From positions 558,001 to 622,000 of the forward strand of contig NZ_JBFEFG010000280.1 of assembly GCF_040718835.1 (NCBI RefSeq): a stretch of DNA of 64,000 bases, given 5' to 3'. This DNA comes from Bremerella sp. JC817. GTDB taxonomy: Bacteria; Planctomycetota; Planctomycetia; Pirellulales; Pirellulaceae. Shown in pieces: positions 54,635 to 63,202 of the stretch. Made by a program: the position numbers and the translations under genes. The notes under the pieces were generated by a model. It was not told the DNA's origin and did no database searches. It saw only the letters and a program-made list of their open reading frames with translations. Every line of letters starts with the position of its first letter. Within the stretch, counting starts at the first letter, position 1.

Positions 54635-54922
54635 CTACCCTCCGATGTTGACCAAAGGAAATCCAAGCGTGATCGATCCTCCATGGGCACACATGTCGCC
54701 CATCCTAGCGGCCGGCATGCCGCCGATTAGCACCGAGGTCGAGCCCATGGCGATCGTGTCGGGCGGACCGCAACAGACGACCATGTCGCCAACGCGTGCC
54801 GCCGGCATGCCACCGATCAACACGGTCGGACAGCCAAGCATGATCGGGCCACCCACATGCGGCACCGGACCGGTCGAAAGCGGACAGGTATGCATGTCGG
54901 CAATTCGGGCGGCTGGTGGCAT
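54635..54922 (-). CDS. PAAR-domain spike protein
   Basis: A 95-residue PAAR-repeat protein. The sharp-tip domain shows MPPAARIADMHTC, a central VLIGGMPAARVGDM block and a second VLIGGMPAARMGDM copy, with His/Cys residues (HTC, PHVGG, VVCCGP, CAHGG) that usually bind zinc at the tip. PAAR proteins cap the VgrG spike of type VI secretion and related contractile injection systems. No other such gene is in the window. The start at 54922 fits the compact family length; the frame is open further to 55111. Confidence 0.85.
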   Translation of the reverse strand: MPPAARIADMHTCPLSTGPVPHVGGPIMLGCPTVLIGGMPAARVGDMVVCCGPPDTIAMGSTSVLIGGMPAARMGDMCAHGGSITLGFPLVNIGG

Positions 54923-55147
54923 CAGGCTGGGTCCCTTCAGGTCAGAAGTATTCGTGTTGCTTGGACTTGCATAGATTCCGTGAAAACCTAGCTCATACCA
55001 CAACAACCGACAGCAGACCGATGCAAAATCTTCGCTTTCTCGCCTGATAATCAGTACGATCATCGTTATGCCATCGTTGGAGCATCCCCACGATCCCCAT
55101 TCGGACGGCATCGCCCCTCTTTAGCCCACTTAGAACCTCGAATTGCA

Positions 55148-56350
55148 ATGACGACCGAATCCGATACGCCAGGATCGAATCGACGCGGCTGGCTCCGTTT
55201 CAGCATTCGCGGCGCTCTGGGTGTGGTGACGGTCATCTGTTTGCTGTTCAGCTGGGTCGGGCGAGATGTCGTTCGGCACCGAACCGAACAGCGGGTCGTC
55301 GATCAGTTGACGAAGCTCGGCAATACCACCATCAAGTACGACTACGAATTGAAGGCTGGTCCGCAGGCCGCTTTGTCTTCGCCACCTCAGCCGCCTGGCA
55401 ACCGCCTGATGCGGAAGTGGTTTGGCGATCTGCTTTATGCCCGCGTCTTTCAGGTATCGTTTCGTGTTCCCAGGGCAGAAGTGGACGAGCAGACGAAACT
55501 TCTTCCGCAGTTGAATGACTTGCGGGACGTTCGTTTCGATCTCTGCCGTCTCACGGACGAATCGGTCGAGGCACTAGCCAAGAGTCCGCGACTTCGTTTT
55601 GTGACGCTTCATCATACGGAGCTCACCCCGCATCAATTCGCGCTGCTCGGCAAATCACGTTCGATCGAACAAGTGACGCTCTCGGCGACCGCGGCCACCG
55701 ACAACAATCTGCGCTACGTAGCCTCGATGCCAAACGTCAAGCACATTCGCCTGAACATCGCGGCGATCTCGAATGAAGGCCTGGCCGTACTGGCCGAGAT
55801 GCCCCAGTTGGAACGCTTGGCGTTGGATCATTCGACGGCAATCTCCGACGAAGGGCTCGCTTCGCTGGCAGAGCTTTCCAACATGAAGGCCTTCAGCGCC
55901 GACTCGACCTTGCTCACCGATCAGTCGCTGCAAACGATCAGCCGCTGGAAGAATCTGCGGCGGCTCACGATTCATCCGCTGAAGGGGGATCATTCATTTC
56001 ACGACGCGGGCTGCACGCAACTGGCCCGGCTGACCGAGCTACGGCATCTCGATCTTTCTGGCACGGCAATCACCGATCGTACGATGCCGGTCATCGGATC
56101 GCTCAGTCAGCTTGAATCACTGAGCTTAAGACACACGCACCTGACCGACGCCGGGATGGCTCAACTCAAAGATCTAAGGAATCTGAATCAGTTGAACATC
56201 AGCGGTACCCAGGTCACCGAGGCCGGACTGAACCACTTGGCGATACTGCCCAACCTGGAAGTCGTCGTCATCAGCGAGGACGTCGCGGTGGGTCGCCGGC
56301 GTATCGGCAACGCCGTGGTCGTTCGTCGAGCAGTTCAAGCGAGTTTCTGA
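55148..56350 (+). CDS. LRR protein 1 with FxxR membrane anchor
   Basis: A 400-residue protein. The N-terminus (WLRFSIRGALGVVTVICLLFSW) is a membrane anchor preceded by RFSIRG, the common planctomycete FxxR start. The extracytoplasmic part is about ten leucine-rich repeats of roughly 24 residues, such as LRHLDLSGTAITDRTMPVIGSLSQLESLSLRHTHLTDAG. LRR proteins of this type probably mediate protein binding at the membrane. It is the first of three tandem relatives; 12 bp separate it from the next. Confidence 0.8.
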   Translation: MTTESDTPGSNRRGWLRFSIRGALGVVTVICLLFSWVGRDVVRHRTEQRVVDQLTKLGNTTIKYDYELKAGPQAALSSPPQPPGNRLMRKWFGDLLYARVFQVSFRVPRAEVDEQTKLLPQLNDLRDVRFDLCRLTDESVEALAKSPRLRFVTLHHTELTPHQFALLGKSRSIEQVTLSATAATDNNLRYVASMPNVKHIRLNIAAISNEGLAVLAEMPQLERLALDHSTAISDEGLASLAELSNMKAFSADSTLLTDQSLQTISRWKNLRRLTIHPLKGDHSFHDAGCTQLARLTELRHLDLSGTAITDRTMPVIGSLSQLESLSLRHTHLTDAGMAQLKDLRNLNQLNISGTQVTEAGLNHLAILPNLEVVVISEDVAVGRRRIGNAVVVRRAVQASF

Positions 56351-56362
56351 AAGCGAAGTGAG

Positions 56363-57361
56363 ATGGAAAATCAACCAACCAAACTACGCTGGTTCAACTT
56401 TCGCCTCGCCACCCTGCTGGTTGCGATCGCCGTGATTTGCATCGGCATTGTCTTTCTCGGCAAACCACTTTATCAAGCTCGCGTCGTACGAATTGTCATT
56501 GCCGAGTTCAATCAGAGTCATGGCTGGATCAAATTTCAGTCGGAAGGGGAAGGGAAGCCTGCTCATCTGAACAATATCGGAGTCTTGGGGCTGGTCGACG
56601 ACGAGGTCTTGTTGCTGCTTCCTTCGCTGCCGCAGTTGGAGACGCTTCAGCTTGGGTCGAATGTACTGACGGATGATTCGGCGAAAGCTCTCGGAAAGAT
56701 CCCAAATCTAAAGCGATTGGTTTTGAGGAATACGCTCGTCACGCCAGCACAAATGGCCTCGATTGCCAGGTCCCCCTCCATTCGTTCGCTTGAAATCGAA
56801 GGTCGCACGGCAACGGATGCAAATATCGAACTGTTGGCGAAGTTTCCGAATTTGGAACACGTCAGTATCTGGAACTCAGAAGCCACCGATGCTTCGATCA
56901 AAACATTGGCGGGTGCGCCCCACCTGAGCCGGCTAGGCTTTGTGTTAGTTCCCAACATGACCTCGTCGTCACTCGAAAGTCTGGCAACACTGCCTAAGCT
57001 GGAAGACTTGACAGTCAAAGGAACCCAACTGAGCGATGAAGGGCTGCGAACGATTGGTCAAATGCAATCACTCCGCTCCCTGGCAATTTCGCCAGGTCCC
57101 AAGGAACCGTTCAGCGAAGCAGGACTGAAATCACTGGCTTCGCTGAAGCACCTGACGACCTTCGAGATATTCAACCCCGCCGTAGACGGCCGTTCGATGC
57201 CAACCCTTGCGACTTTTCCAGAACTGACAACCCTGGTGTTCGACGGAACGAGCATTCCGCACGAAGATGCCACCGAACATGGCTTCTTTCCTGATCCGAA
57301 ACATGGGTCTCTGTATACGCGAAAAGCTGAAGACCTTCCGGCCTCACGTGATGATGGATGA
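56363..57361 (+). CDS. LRR protein 2 with FxxR membrane anchor
   Basis: A 332-residue relative of the gene before it. The anchor is WFNFRLATLLVAIAVICIGIVFLG. Repeats such as LKRLVLRNTLVTPAQMASIARSPSIRSLEIEG and LEDLTVKGTQLSDEGLRTIGQMQSLRSLAISPG follow. It is shorter than the first gene. It overlaps the third gene by about 11 bp, so the three form one operon. Confidence 0.78.
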   Translation: MENQPTKLRWFNFRLATLLVAIAVICIGIVFLGKPLYQARVVRIVIAEFNQSHGWIKFQSEGEGKPAHLNNIGVLGLVDDEVLLLLPSLPQLETLQLGSNVLTDDSAKALGKIPNLKRLVLRNTLVTPAQMASIARSPSIRSLEIEGRTATDANIELLAKFPNLEHVSIWNSEATDASIKTLAGAPHLSRLGFVLVPNMTSSSLESLATLPKLEDLTVKGTQLSDEGLRTIGQMQSLRSLAISPGPKEPFSEAGLKSLASLKHLTTFEIFNPAVDGRSMPTLATFPELTTLVFDGTSIPHEDATEHGFFPDPKHGSLYTRKAEDLPASRDDG

Positions 57362-58553
57362 TCCGACGCCAGACACCGCTTCCAGCCCAACCCGATCGGG
57401 CCATCGATGGTTGAGCTTTCGATTGCGGACGATGCTGATTGGAATGACCGTCGCGTGCGTTTTGCTGGGCGGGATCGGCCGCTACTACGTCCGGATGCTG
57501 CAACAGGAAGCGGTGGCGGAATCGATTGCGAATCTGGGGGGCAGGGCCTTTTACGAGTACCAGTTTGTCCGGACGCGCGAGTTGCTTCTGGAGGATCCAC
57601 CCGGTCCGAGTTGGCTTCGGGGTCTGTTTGGGGAGAATCTATTTGCGACCCTCCATTCCGTGGAAGTGAGCGCACGCACTGGTGAAGAAGAGCGAGCCGT
57701 CGAAGCGATTCATCTGCTCGAGCAATTGCCTGACCTACAGACGCTAGATCTCGTGAAGGTTCCGCTGGGTCGTTCGGAAGTCGAAGTTCTTGTCGCACTA
57801 CCGAAGCTTCGCCAATTGACGATCTCCGATTGTCCTATCTCCGACGAAAACTGGCAGCGGTTGATGGCGTCGAGATCGCTGGAAACTGTTTCCCTTTCGT
57901 ACAAAGACTTACACCCAGCGAAGATCGCCTCGTTGCGATCGCTTCCCAGCCTGCGGGAATTAGAGATCTGGACGCATCGCAACGATCCCGCGTCTGTCGA
58001 GGCGATTTTTCGCGAGCTTCAAACCTTGCAGCAACTGAAGTCGCTGACGTTGCGAACCATTCCCATCGGCAACAAGCAGATGGTCGTGATTGCCCAGTTG
58101 AAGGAACTTCGTTCGCTGGACATCCAGTGGGAAGTCCAGTCTCGGTTCGATGACGAAGGCTTTGCGGAACTGGAATCGCTGCGGCATCTGACGCATATCA
58201 AACTGCCGCTGGCTCGCATCGGTGGTGCGTCCATGGAAGTCGTCGCGCGGATGCCTTCTGTTGAAACCTTGGAAATTCCCGGAAGCTTCATCGAAGACGA
58301 CGACATGGTGCACCTGGCAGGGCATCCTTCGCTCAAGCGACTCGATATCTGTCAGACCCGCATCACGGATGACGGTTTGCAGCATTTGAAAAGCGCCCCC
58401 CAACTTTGTGAACTGGGTGTGCTTCCGGATTGGGGGGTCGCGGTCACGATGGACGGGCTGCAAGACGCAGGCTTTATCGAGTACGACAGTCGAGTGACCC
58501 TGCAATCGAGGTGGTTTGAAAGAACACCTCCCGCGGCAAAGACCTCTAAATAA
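57351..58553 (+). CDS. LRR protein 3 with FxxR membrane anchor
   Basis: A 400-residue third relative. It has the anchor WLSFRLRTMLIGMTVACVLLGG, then YYVRMLQQEAVAESIANLGG, and leucine-rich repeats such as LKSLTLRTIPIGNKQMVVIAQLKELRSLDIQW. The start at 57351 (ATGATGGAT) overlaps the stop of the second gene; a frame to 57267 is open but lies inside that gene. The repeat part is more divergent in sequence than in its neighbours. Confidence 0.75.
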   Translation: MMDDPTPDTASSPTRSGHRWLSFRLRTMLIGMTVACVLLGGIGRYYVRMLQQEAVAESIANLGGRAFYEYQFVRTRELLLEDPPGPSWLRGLFGENLFATLHSVEVSARTGEEERAVEAIHLLEQLPDLQTLDLVKVPLGRSEVEVLVALPKLRQLTISDCPISDENWQRLMASRSLETVSLSYKDLHPAKIASLRSLPSLRELEIWTHRNDPASVEAIFRELQTLQQLKSLTLRTIPIGNKQMVVIAQLKELRSLDIQWEVQSRFDDEGFAELESLRHLTHIKLPLARIGGASMEVVARMPSVETLEIPGSFIEDDDMVHLAGHPSLKRLDICQTRITDDGLQHLKSAPQLCELGVLPDWGVAVTMDGLQDAGFIEYDSRVTLQSRWFERTPPAAKTSK

Positions 58554-58789
58554 TGCCACTTTCCAGGTGGTTTCTTGCCAAGAATTCTCAGGCGATGGCG
58601 AACTAACCATCGCGCAACGGCTGAAAAGCATCTTGATTTCGAGGGCGATGTCGCCCTGACGGACCCTACAGAGGGGACAGTCGTTGCAACCCGACTGTCG
58701 TTCGATACGATCGATGCGCTTCGCCAGGACGATGCTACAGTTTCGGGGGATTGGTTCCTGGACCAGATAATTATTGGGGGATGTTCTGT

Positions 58790-59797
58790 ATGACTTTCAC
58801 GTTGTTTTTAATTGGGCTCGCGTTTGGGCTCATGACCTATGCGTTCTTTCGCTGCATCTTTACCGGCTTCTATGTGATTGCTCCGGATCAAAGAGCGGTC
58901 GTGACCACCTTTGGTCGTGCCGAGCGGCTGAGCAACGACTTCGTCGAACCGCTGAACGACCCCAATCTGACCGAAGAAGAAAAGAAGCGCTATACCTATC
59001 CCAAGGTACGCGTGGTCGGTCCTGGCGGTCCTTACTTCAAGATGCCTTGGCAGAAGGTCCACAAAGTGACCGTCGCCACGAACAGCGTCGACCTGGTATG
59101 GGACCCGACCAAGAATCAGGACACCATCGAAGCGGTCACGAAAGACAACCTGACGACCGGCGTGAATGGTCAGATTCGTTACCGCGTCTGCGAAGACAAT
59201 CTGTATGCCTTCCTGTTTGGTGTCGAAAGTCCGCTGGAACACATCATGGGTTACTTCGTCAGCGTGCTTCGCGAACGGATCGCCACGTTCAGCGACCCGA
59301 AGGGGGCGAGCTTGCTGGCCAAGCCGACCGGTGACGAAGACGATGTTCCTTCGAGCGTCGATCTTTCAGAAGGGGTCTCGATCAACGACCTCCGTAAGAA
59401 CCTGCCTCTGTTGAATTCGTTCATGGAAGAGCAGTGCCGCTGCGCCCCAGGTCGCTATGGCGTCGAACTCGACGCGGCGCTGATCACCAGCATCGATCCT
59501 CCACCGGAAGTCGACCGGGCCTTGTCGGCCATTAACAGCACCCGAAACCAGGTCGCTGCCGACATCAGTACCGCCCAGGCCGATGCCGAACAACAAATCA
59601 CCATGAGCAAGCGTGCCGTCGAGATCGCCTCGAACAATGCTCAAGCCGAAGTCGCCCCGCTACGGGAACTGGCCCGAACGCTCATGCAGATTAAGCAGGA
59701 AGGTGGATCGCAAGCCGTGCGAGCCTATATCCGCGACTTGCGGGTGCCGCTGTTGTCGCGTGCTGTGAGCGTCGTTCAAACCCGCGAAGAGAAGTAA
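58790..59797 (+). CDS. SPFH/Band-7 protein 1
   Basis: A 335-residue protein with an N-terminal membrane segment (FTLFLIGLAFGLMTYAFFRCIF) and an SPFH domain: FYVIAPDQRAVVTTFGRA, GPGGPYFKMPWQKVHKV, a central VNGQIRYRVCE, and a helical end rich in Ala/Glu/Gln (AAISTAQADAEQQITMSKRAVEIASNNAQAEV). SPFH proteins (stomatin, prohibitin, flotillin) assemble at membranes. GGGGGAT upstream supports the start at 58790. It forms an operon with a second SPFH gene and a small membrane protein. Confidence 0.88.
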   Translation: MTFTLFLIGLAFGLMTYAFFRCIFTGFYVIAPDQRAVVTTFGRAERLSNDFVEPLNDPNLTEEEKKRYTYPKVRVVGPGGPYFKMPWQKVHKVTVATNSVDLVWDPTKNQDTIEAVTKDNLTTGVNGQIRYRVCEDNLYAFLFGVESPLEHIMGYFVSVLRERIATFSDPKGASLLAKPTGDEDDVPSSVDLSEGVSINDLRKNLPLLNSFMEEQCRCAPGRYGVELDAALITSIDPPPEVDRALSAINSTRNQVAADISTAQADAEQQITMSKRAVEIASNNAQAEVAPLRELARTLMQIKQEGGSQAVRAYIRDLRVPLLSRAVSVVQTREEK

Positions 59798-59869
59798 CGC
59801 GATCTGGCCAAGTCCTGATTGTGTTCCTCGGTATTCCAACCATACAACGACTTTCGACGAGATATTCCC

Positions 59870-60775
59870 ATGTTGTTTTTCGCTGGTGTTTTCTGCGGCC
59901 TGATCGCCATCCCGATTCTGCTGACCATCGCCACGATGTTCGGACTGTATGTCATCGTGAACGAGTGCGAAGCGCACGTATACACATTGTTCGGTAAGGT
60001 GATCGGCACGATCGACGAGCCGGGCCTCCATTTCCCGATCTCGAAGTTTGGACTCGGCGCACTGCTGGTTCCGTTCTTCGGCAAGCGACACATTGTCAGT
60101 ACCGCCTTGCGGCAACATTACCTTCGCGGCCAAATGGTCAACTCGGAAGAAGGGACGCCGATGGGTGTTGGCCTGTGGTACGAAATGGAAGTCAACGACC
60201 CGGTCGCTTACCTGTTTATCAATACCAATCCAGAAGGCTCGCTGCAGGCCAACGTCGCCTCGAGTGCGATCAGCACGCTCAGCAATCTGGAAATGGACAA
60301 GATGCTCGAAGACCGACATAGCCTCAGCCGCACGGTGCGTGCGACCGTTTCGCCGTTGAGCGAAAAGTGGGGCTATCGACTTGGTTCGGTTTACATTCGT
60401 AAGGTGTTCTTCACCGACCATCAAATGGTGCACAACATCACCGACAAGGTGGTCAAGCGTTTGATCCAGGTCACCAGTGCCATGAAGCAGGATGGTGAGA
60501 ACCGCGTCGGTCTGATCAAAAGCGAAACAGCCAAAGAGGTTTCGCAGAAGATGGCCGAAGCAGGTGCCAAACGTCCCGACATCGTGGGCAAGGTGCTGAA
60601 CGAAATCGGCAAAGATGATCCCGAAATCCTGGAATCGGTGCTTGAGGTCATGGAAGTCGGTAAACTGTTGGAATCGAAAGCTGCCGTCAGTATCATTCCC
60701 CGAGGTGCCAATGTCTTGTTGAATCTAGACAACCGCAAGTCGGGCGGCAGCCAGTTCGTCCAAGCCGAGAACTAA
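59870..60775 (+). CDS. SPFH/Band-7 protein 2
   Basis: A 301-residue second SPFH protein. The membrane segment is FFAGVFCGLIAIPILLTIATMFGLYVIV, followed by ECEAHVYTLFGKVIGTIDEPGLHFPI, MVNSEEGTPMGVGLWYEMEVNDPVAYLF, and a C-terminal helix with KSETAKEVSQKMAEAGAKRPD. It lies 72 bp after the first SPFH gene and is followed by a small membrane protein 12 bp later. Two different SPFH proteins in tandem suggest a heteromeric complex (inference). Confidence 0.87.
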   Translation: MLFFAGVFCGLIAIPILLTIATMFGLYVIVNECEAHVYTLFGKVIGTIDEPGLHFPISKFGLGALLVPFFGKRHIVSTALRQHYLRGQMVNSEEGTPMGVGLWYEMEVNDPVAYLFINTNPEGSLQANVASSAISTLSNLEMDKMLEDRHSLSRTVRATVSPLSEKWGYRLGSVYIRKVFFTDHQMVHNITDKVVKRLIQVTSAMKQDGENRVGLIKSETAKEVSQKMAEAGAKRPDIVGKVLNEIGKDDPEILESVLEVMEVGKLLESKAAVSIIPRGANVLLNLDNRKSGGSQFVQAEN

Positions 60776-60787
60776 TCGGAAACCCCG

Positions 60788-61201
60788 ATGCACGACGACT
60801 TCCAACACCAGGCCTTACGCGGCGGCAGTCAGATGAGTGCCGCCTCGATCTTCAAACTGATGGTCGGCACGCTCTTGCTGCTGATGGGAGTCGCCTTGGG
60901 CCTATACGTGGCGAACGTCGCCTTCGAGGTCGTTTATTCCGAGACGCCGGTTCCGCTGATCGAGCGGATCTCGGCGTTGGCGGAAGAAAAGATCGCCGCG
61001 GAAGCCGCCAATCCCAACGTTCCGAATATCAAGCTGCCCCCGGAACTGTTGCGGACTGTTCTTTACGGTCTGACCTTCTTAATGCTCACCATTCCGGTAA
61101 TGATCGCCTCGATGCTGTTGGCCACCGGTGCCAAGCTGATGCAGGGCGAGATGAACGAAGCGATCACGATGCTAGCAGAGCGGCTGAAGAAGACTTCCTA
61201 G
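60788..61201 (+). CDS. Small membrane protein of the SPFH operon
   Basis: A 137-residue protein with two membrane helices (IFKLMVGTLLLLMGVALGLYVA and LYGLTFLMLTIPVMIASMLLATG) and a charged middle part. It is 12 bp after the second SPFH gene and has no recognised family. The position suggests it works with the SPFH pair, possibly as an anchor or regulator. Confidence 0.65.
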   Translation: MHDDFQHQALRGGSQMSAASIFKLMVGTLLLLMGVALGLYVANVAFEVVYSETPVPLIERISALAEEKIAAEAANPNVPNIKLPPELLRTVLYGLTFLMLTIPVMIASMLLATGAKLMQGEMNEAITMLAERLKKTS

Positions 61202-61370
61202 GGGGGTGCTGGTTTGCCTCCGCTAGCGACCTTGCGCGGGTGGTTTGTCGAGCAAAACCGGGGCTTCCAGGGCGGCACTGCCTGATCGATCTTCCGATCC
61301 TACCTGCGAACTGCTATTCTGCCGCCACTTCTTCGATAGCACGGTATTCTCACAAGGATGTGAAGCCAAT

Positions 61371-62924
61371 ATGGACGCAGACGTTTCGTCGTCGAACTGG
61401 ACGCGATGGTTCTGGCTGTTCGCGCTTTCGCATGTTGCCGTGTGGTCGCTGGTTCCGATTCTGACCGCTACCAACGGCCCGCTCGATACGATCGAGATGA
61501 TCTATTGGGGTCAGCAGTGGCAGTGGGGCTATTACAAACATCCGCCACTTCCGGCGTGGATTGCCGCCAGCACCAGTCAGCTTTTCAGCGACCCGGCGTG
61601 GGCAACGTATATCGTGGCTCAGTGCTGTATCCTGGCTTGTTTCTGGGCGGTCTGGGAGATCGTTCGCGACCGCAACAAACCGTGGGTCGCGTTGGCTTCG
61701 GTCGCCTTGCTGGAAGCATGTGCCTTCTACAACTTCACGACGTTCGAGTTGAACAACAACATGGTCCGCCGGGCCATGACCGCGTTGACGGTGGTCTTTC
61801 TGTATTGGGCGATCACCCGCGGAAAGCTCGTTTATTGGGGTGCGGCTGGTTTGTTTGTCGCCCTGGGCATGTTGTCGAAGTACGACCATGGCATGCTGGT
61901 TTTCAGCTTGTTGGTCTTCGCGGCCGTTCATCCCCAGGTCCGTCGACTGTGGAAGACGCCAGGTCCGTACGTGCTGATCGGCATCGCCTTGGTTCTGTTC
62001 GCTCCGCACTTGTGGTGGATGGTCGAGAACGACTTCATCACGCTGAAATACATCAAAGATCGCACCCAGGCCAAGCCAAGTGACTGGAATCACCTGGTGA
62101 TGCCGGCCAAGTTCCTGGGAGAACAACTTGGTGCGATCACAGGAATCTTGATCGGTTCGATGGCCATACTGGGCGTTTTCTGGCGATGGCGAACCGACCT
62201 GAGTCCCGAAGATCGTCTCGCACGTGATTACCTGGCCGCGGTTGTATTGGGTCCGCTGCTGATCGCTGTCACCGCTTCGGCAATGACGGGCGGGATGATT
62301 CGCAGCATGCTTGGGGCTCCGATCTGGATTTTCCTGCCAGCCCTCTTGGTCATGTGCTTTGAACGCCGCCGCGAAGATCCTGTCATGTGTGGCCGCTTGA
62401 CGGTCGCTTGTGCCAGTTTCAGCCTTGTATTGGCGTTGGCTCTGGGCGTGCGGAACGAGTTTGGAACCGTCCTGCGCGGCAAGTACCTGCGGGTCGACTA
62501 CCCTGGTCAGAAGATTGCCGCGGAGGTCGAAGGCCGCTGGCACCAATTCTCGGAAGAAGAAATCCCGACGATCGCGGGTGCCTGGTGGCCGGCCGGTAAT
62601 GCGTCGGTGTACTCCGATCATCCGATTACGGTCTATCCCGAATGCGATCCAAAGTTCGCTCCCTGGATCGATGAAGACCTGTTCGTCGAACAGGGCGGAG
62701 TGATCCTCTGGGACGACGATACGCCTCGCGAACAGATCGCCGACTGGCTGGAGCGGTTCCCGGTGGCCATCGTTCAGGCACCGATCGAAATCGAACACAC
62801 CAAAGCACCTGATTCGCAGCCGCTGCAGATCGGCATCGCAGTGATTCCGCCTGGAAGCTATCTGCCAAAGCCAATCCCACAGATTGCCGACCGACAGCCG
62901 GAGGCTGGCAAGCAATCGCGATAA
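61371..62924 (+). CDS. GT39/PMT-like glycosyltransferase
   Basis: A 517-residue membrane protein with about ten transmembrane helices. It has the acidic catalytic motif early on (PLDTIEMIYWG) and KHPPLPAW, both typical of the GT39/GT83 (PMT/ArnT-like) family that uses polyprenyl-phosphate sugars on the outer face of the membrane. The C-terminal 100 residues form a soluble part. The substrate is unknown. The ATG at 61371 was chosen from the sequence; a frame from 61245 is also open. Confidence 0.82.
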   Translation: MDADVSSSNWTRWFWLFALSHVAVWSLVPILTATNGPLDTIEMIYWGQQWQWGYYKHPPLPAWIAASTSQLFSDPAWATYIVAQCCILACFWAVWEIVRDRNKPWVALASVALLEACAFYNFTTFELNNNMVRRAMTALTVVFLYWAITRGKLVYWGAAGLFVALGMLSKYDHGMLVFSLLVFAAVHPQVRRLWKTPGPYVLIGIALVLFAPHLWWMVENDFITLKYIKDRTQAKPSDWNHLVMPAKFLGEQLGAITGILIGSMAILGVFWRWRTDLSPEDRLARDYLAAVVLGPLLIAVTASAMTGGMIRSMLGAPIWIFLPALLVMCFERRREDPVMCGRLTVACASFSLVLALALGVRNEFGTVLRGKYLRVDYPGQKIAAEVEGRWHQFSEEEIPTIAGAWWPAGNASVYSDHPITVYPECDPKFAPWIDEDLFVEQGGVILWDDDTPREQIADWLERFPVAIVQAPIEIEHTKAPDSQPLQIGIAVIPPGSYLPKPIPQIADRQPEAGKQSR

Positions 62925-63202
62925 GGCGAGCCCTCTCGATCTGCTCGCCCCAGATACGCTCTTTCCGTTGTATTGAAGATCAGTCACCACTAGTTCAGCC
63001 GTAGTGGGTTCGATTTCTCCAATTCACCCCCTTTTCGGCGAATTTCTGTTGACCTACGCGGGGAGAACGCCGAAACTTCTATCTAATCAAACTTCCTTCT
63101 TTTTTCTATTCTTTTTTCTTCCACTCAGCCTTCGGCAGCTCCTCGGCTCGATTACCCATGCCAAAATCCCCTTTAAGGCTGTGGTGAAAGGGAGTGATTT
63201 CC
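62925..63202. other. Intergenic region upstream of a DUF1559 gene
   Basis: About 280 bp containing a T-rich stretch (near 63093-63123), and a GGGAG ribosome binding site just before the DUF1559 start. No other gene was seen. Confidence 0.35.

Noticed and set aside
61350..62990. A 546-residue open frame antisense to the GT39-like gene
   Set aside because: It is hydrophilic shadow sequence. The sense strand encodes clear membrane helices and family motifs.
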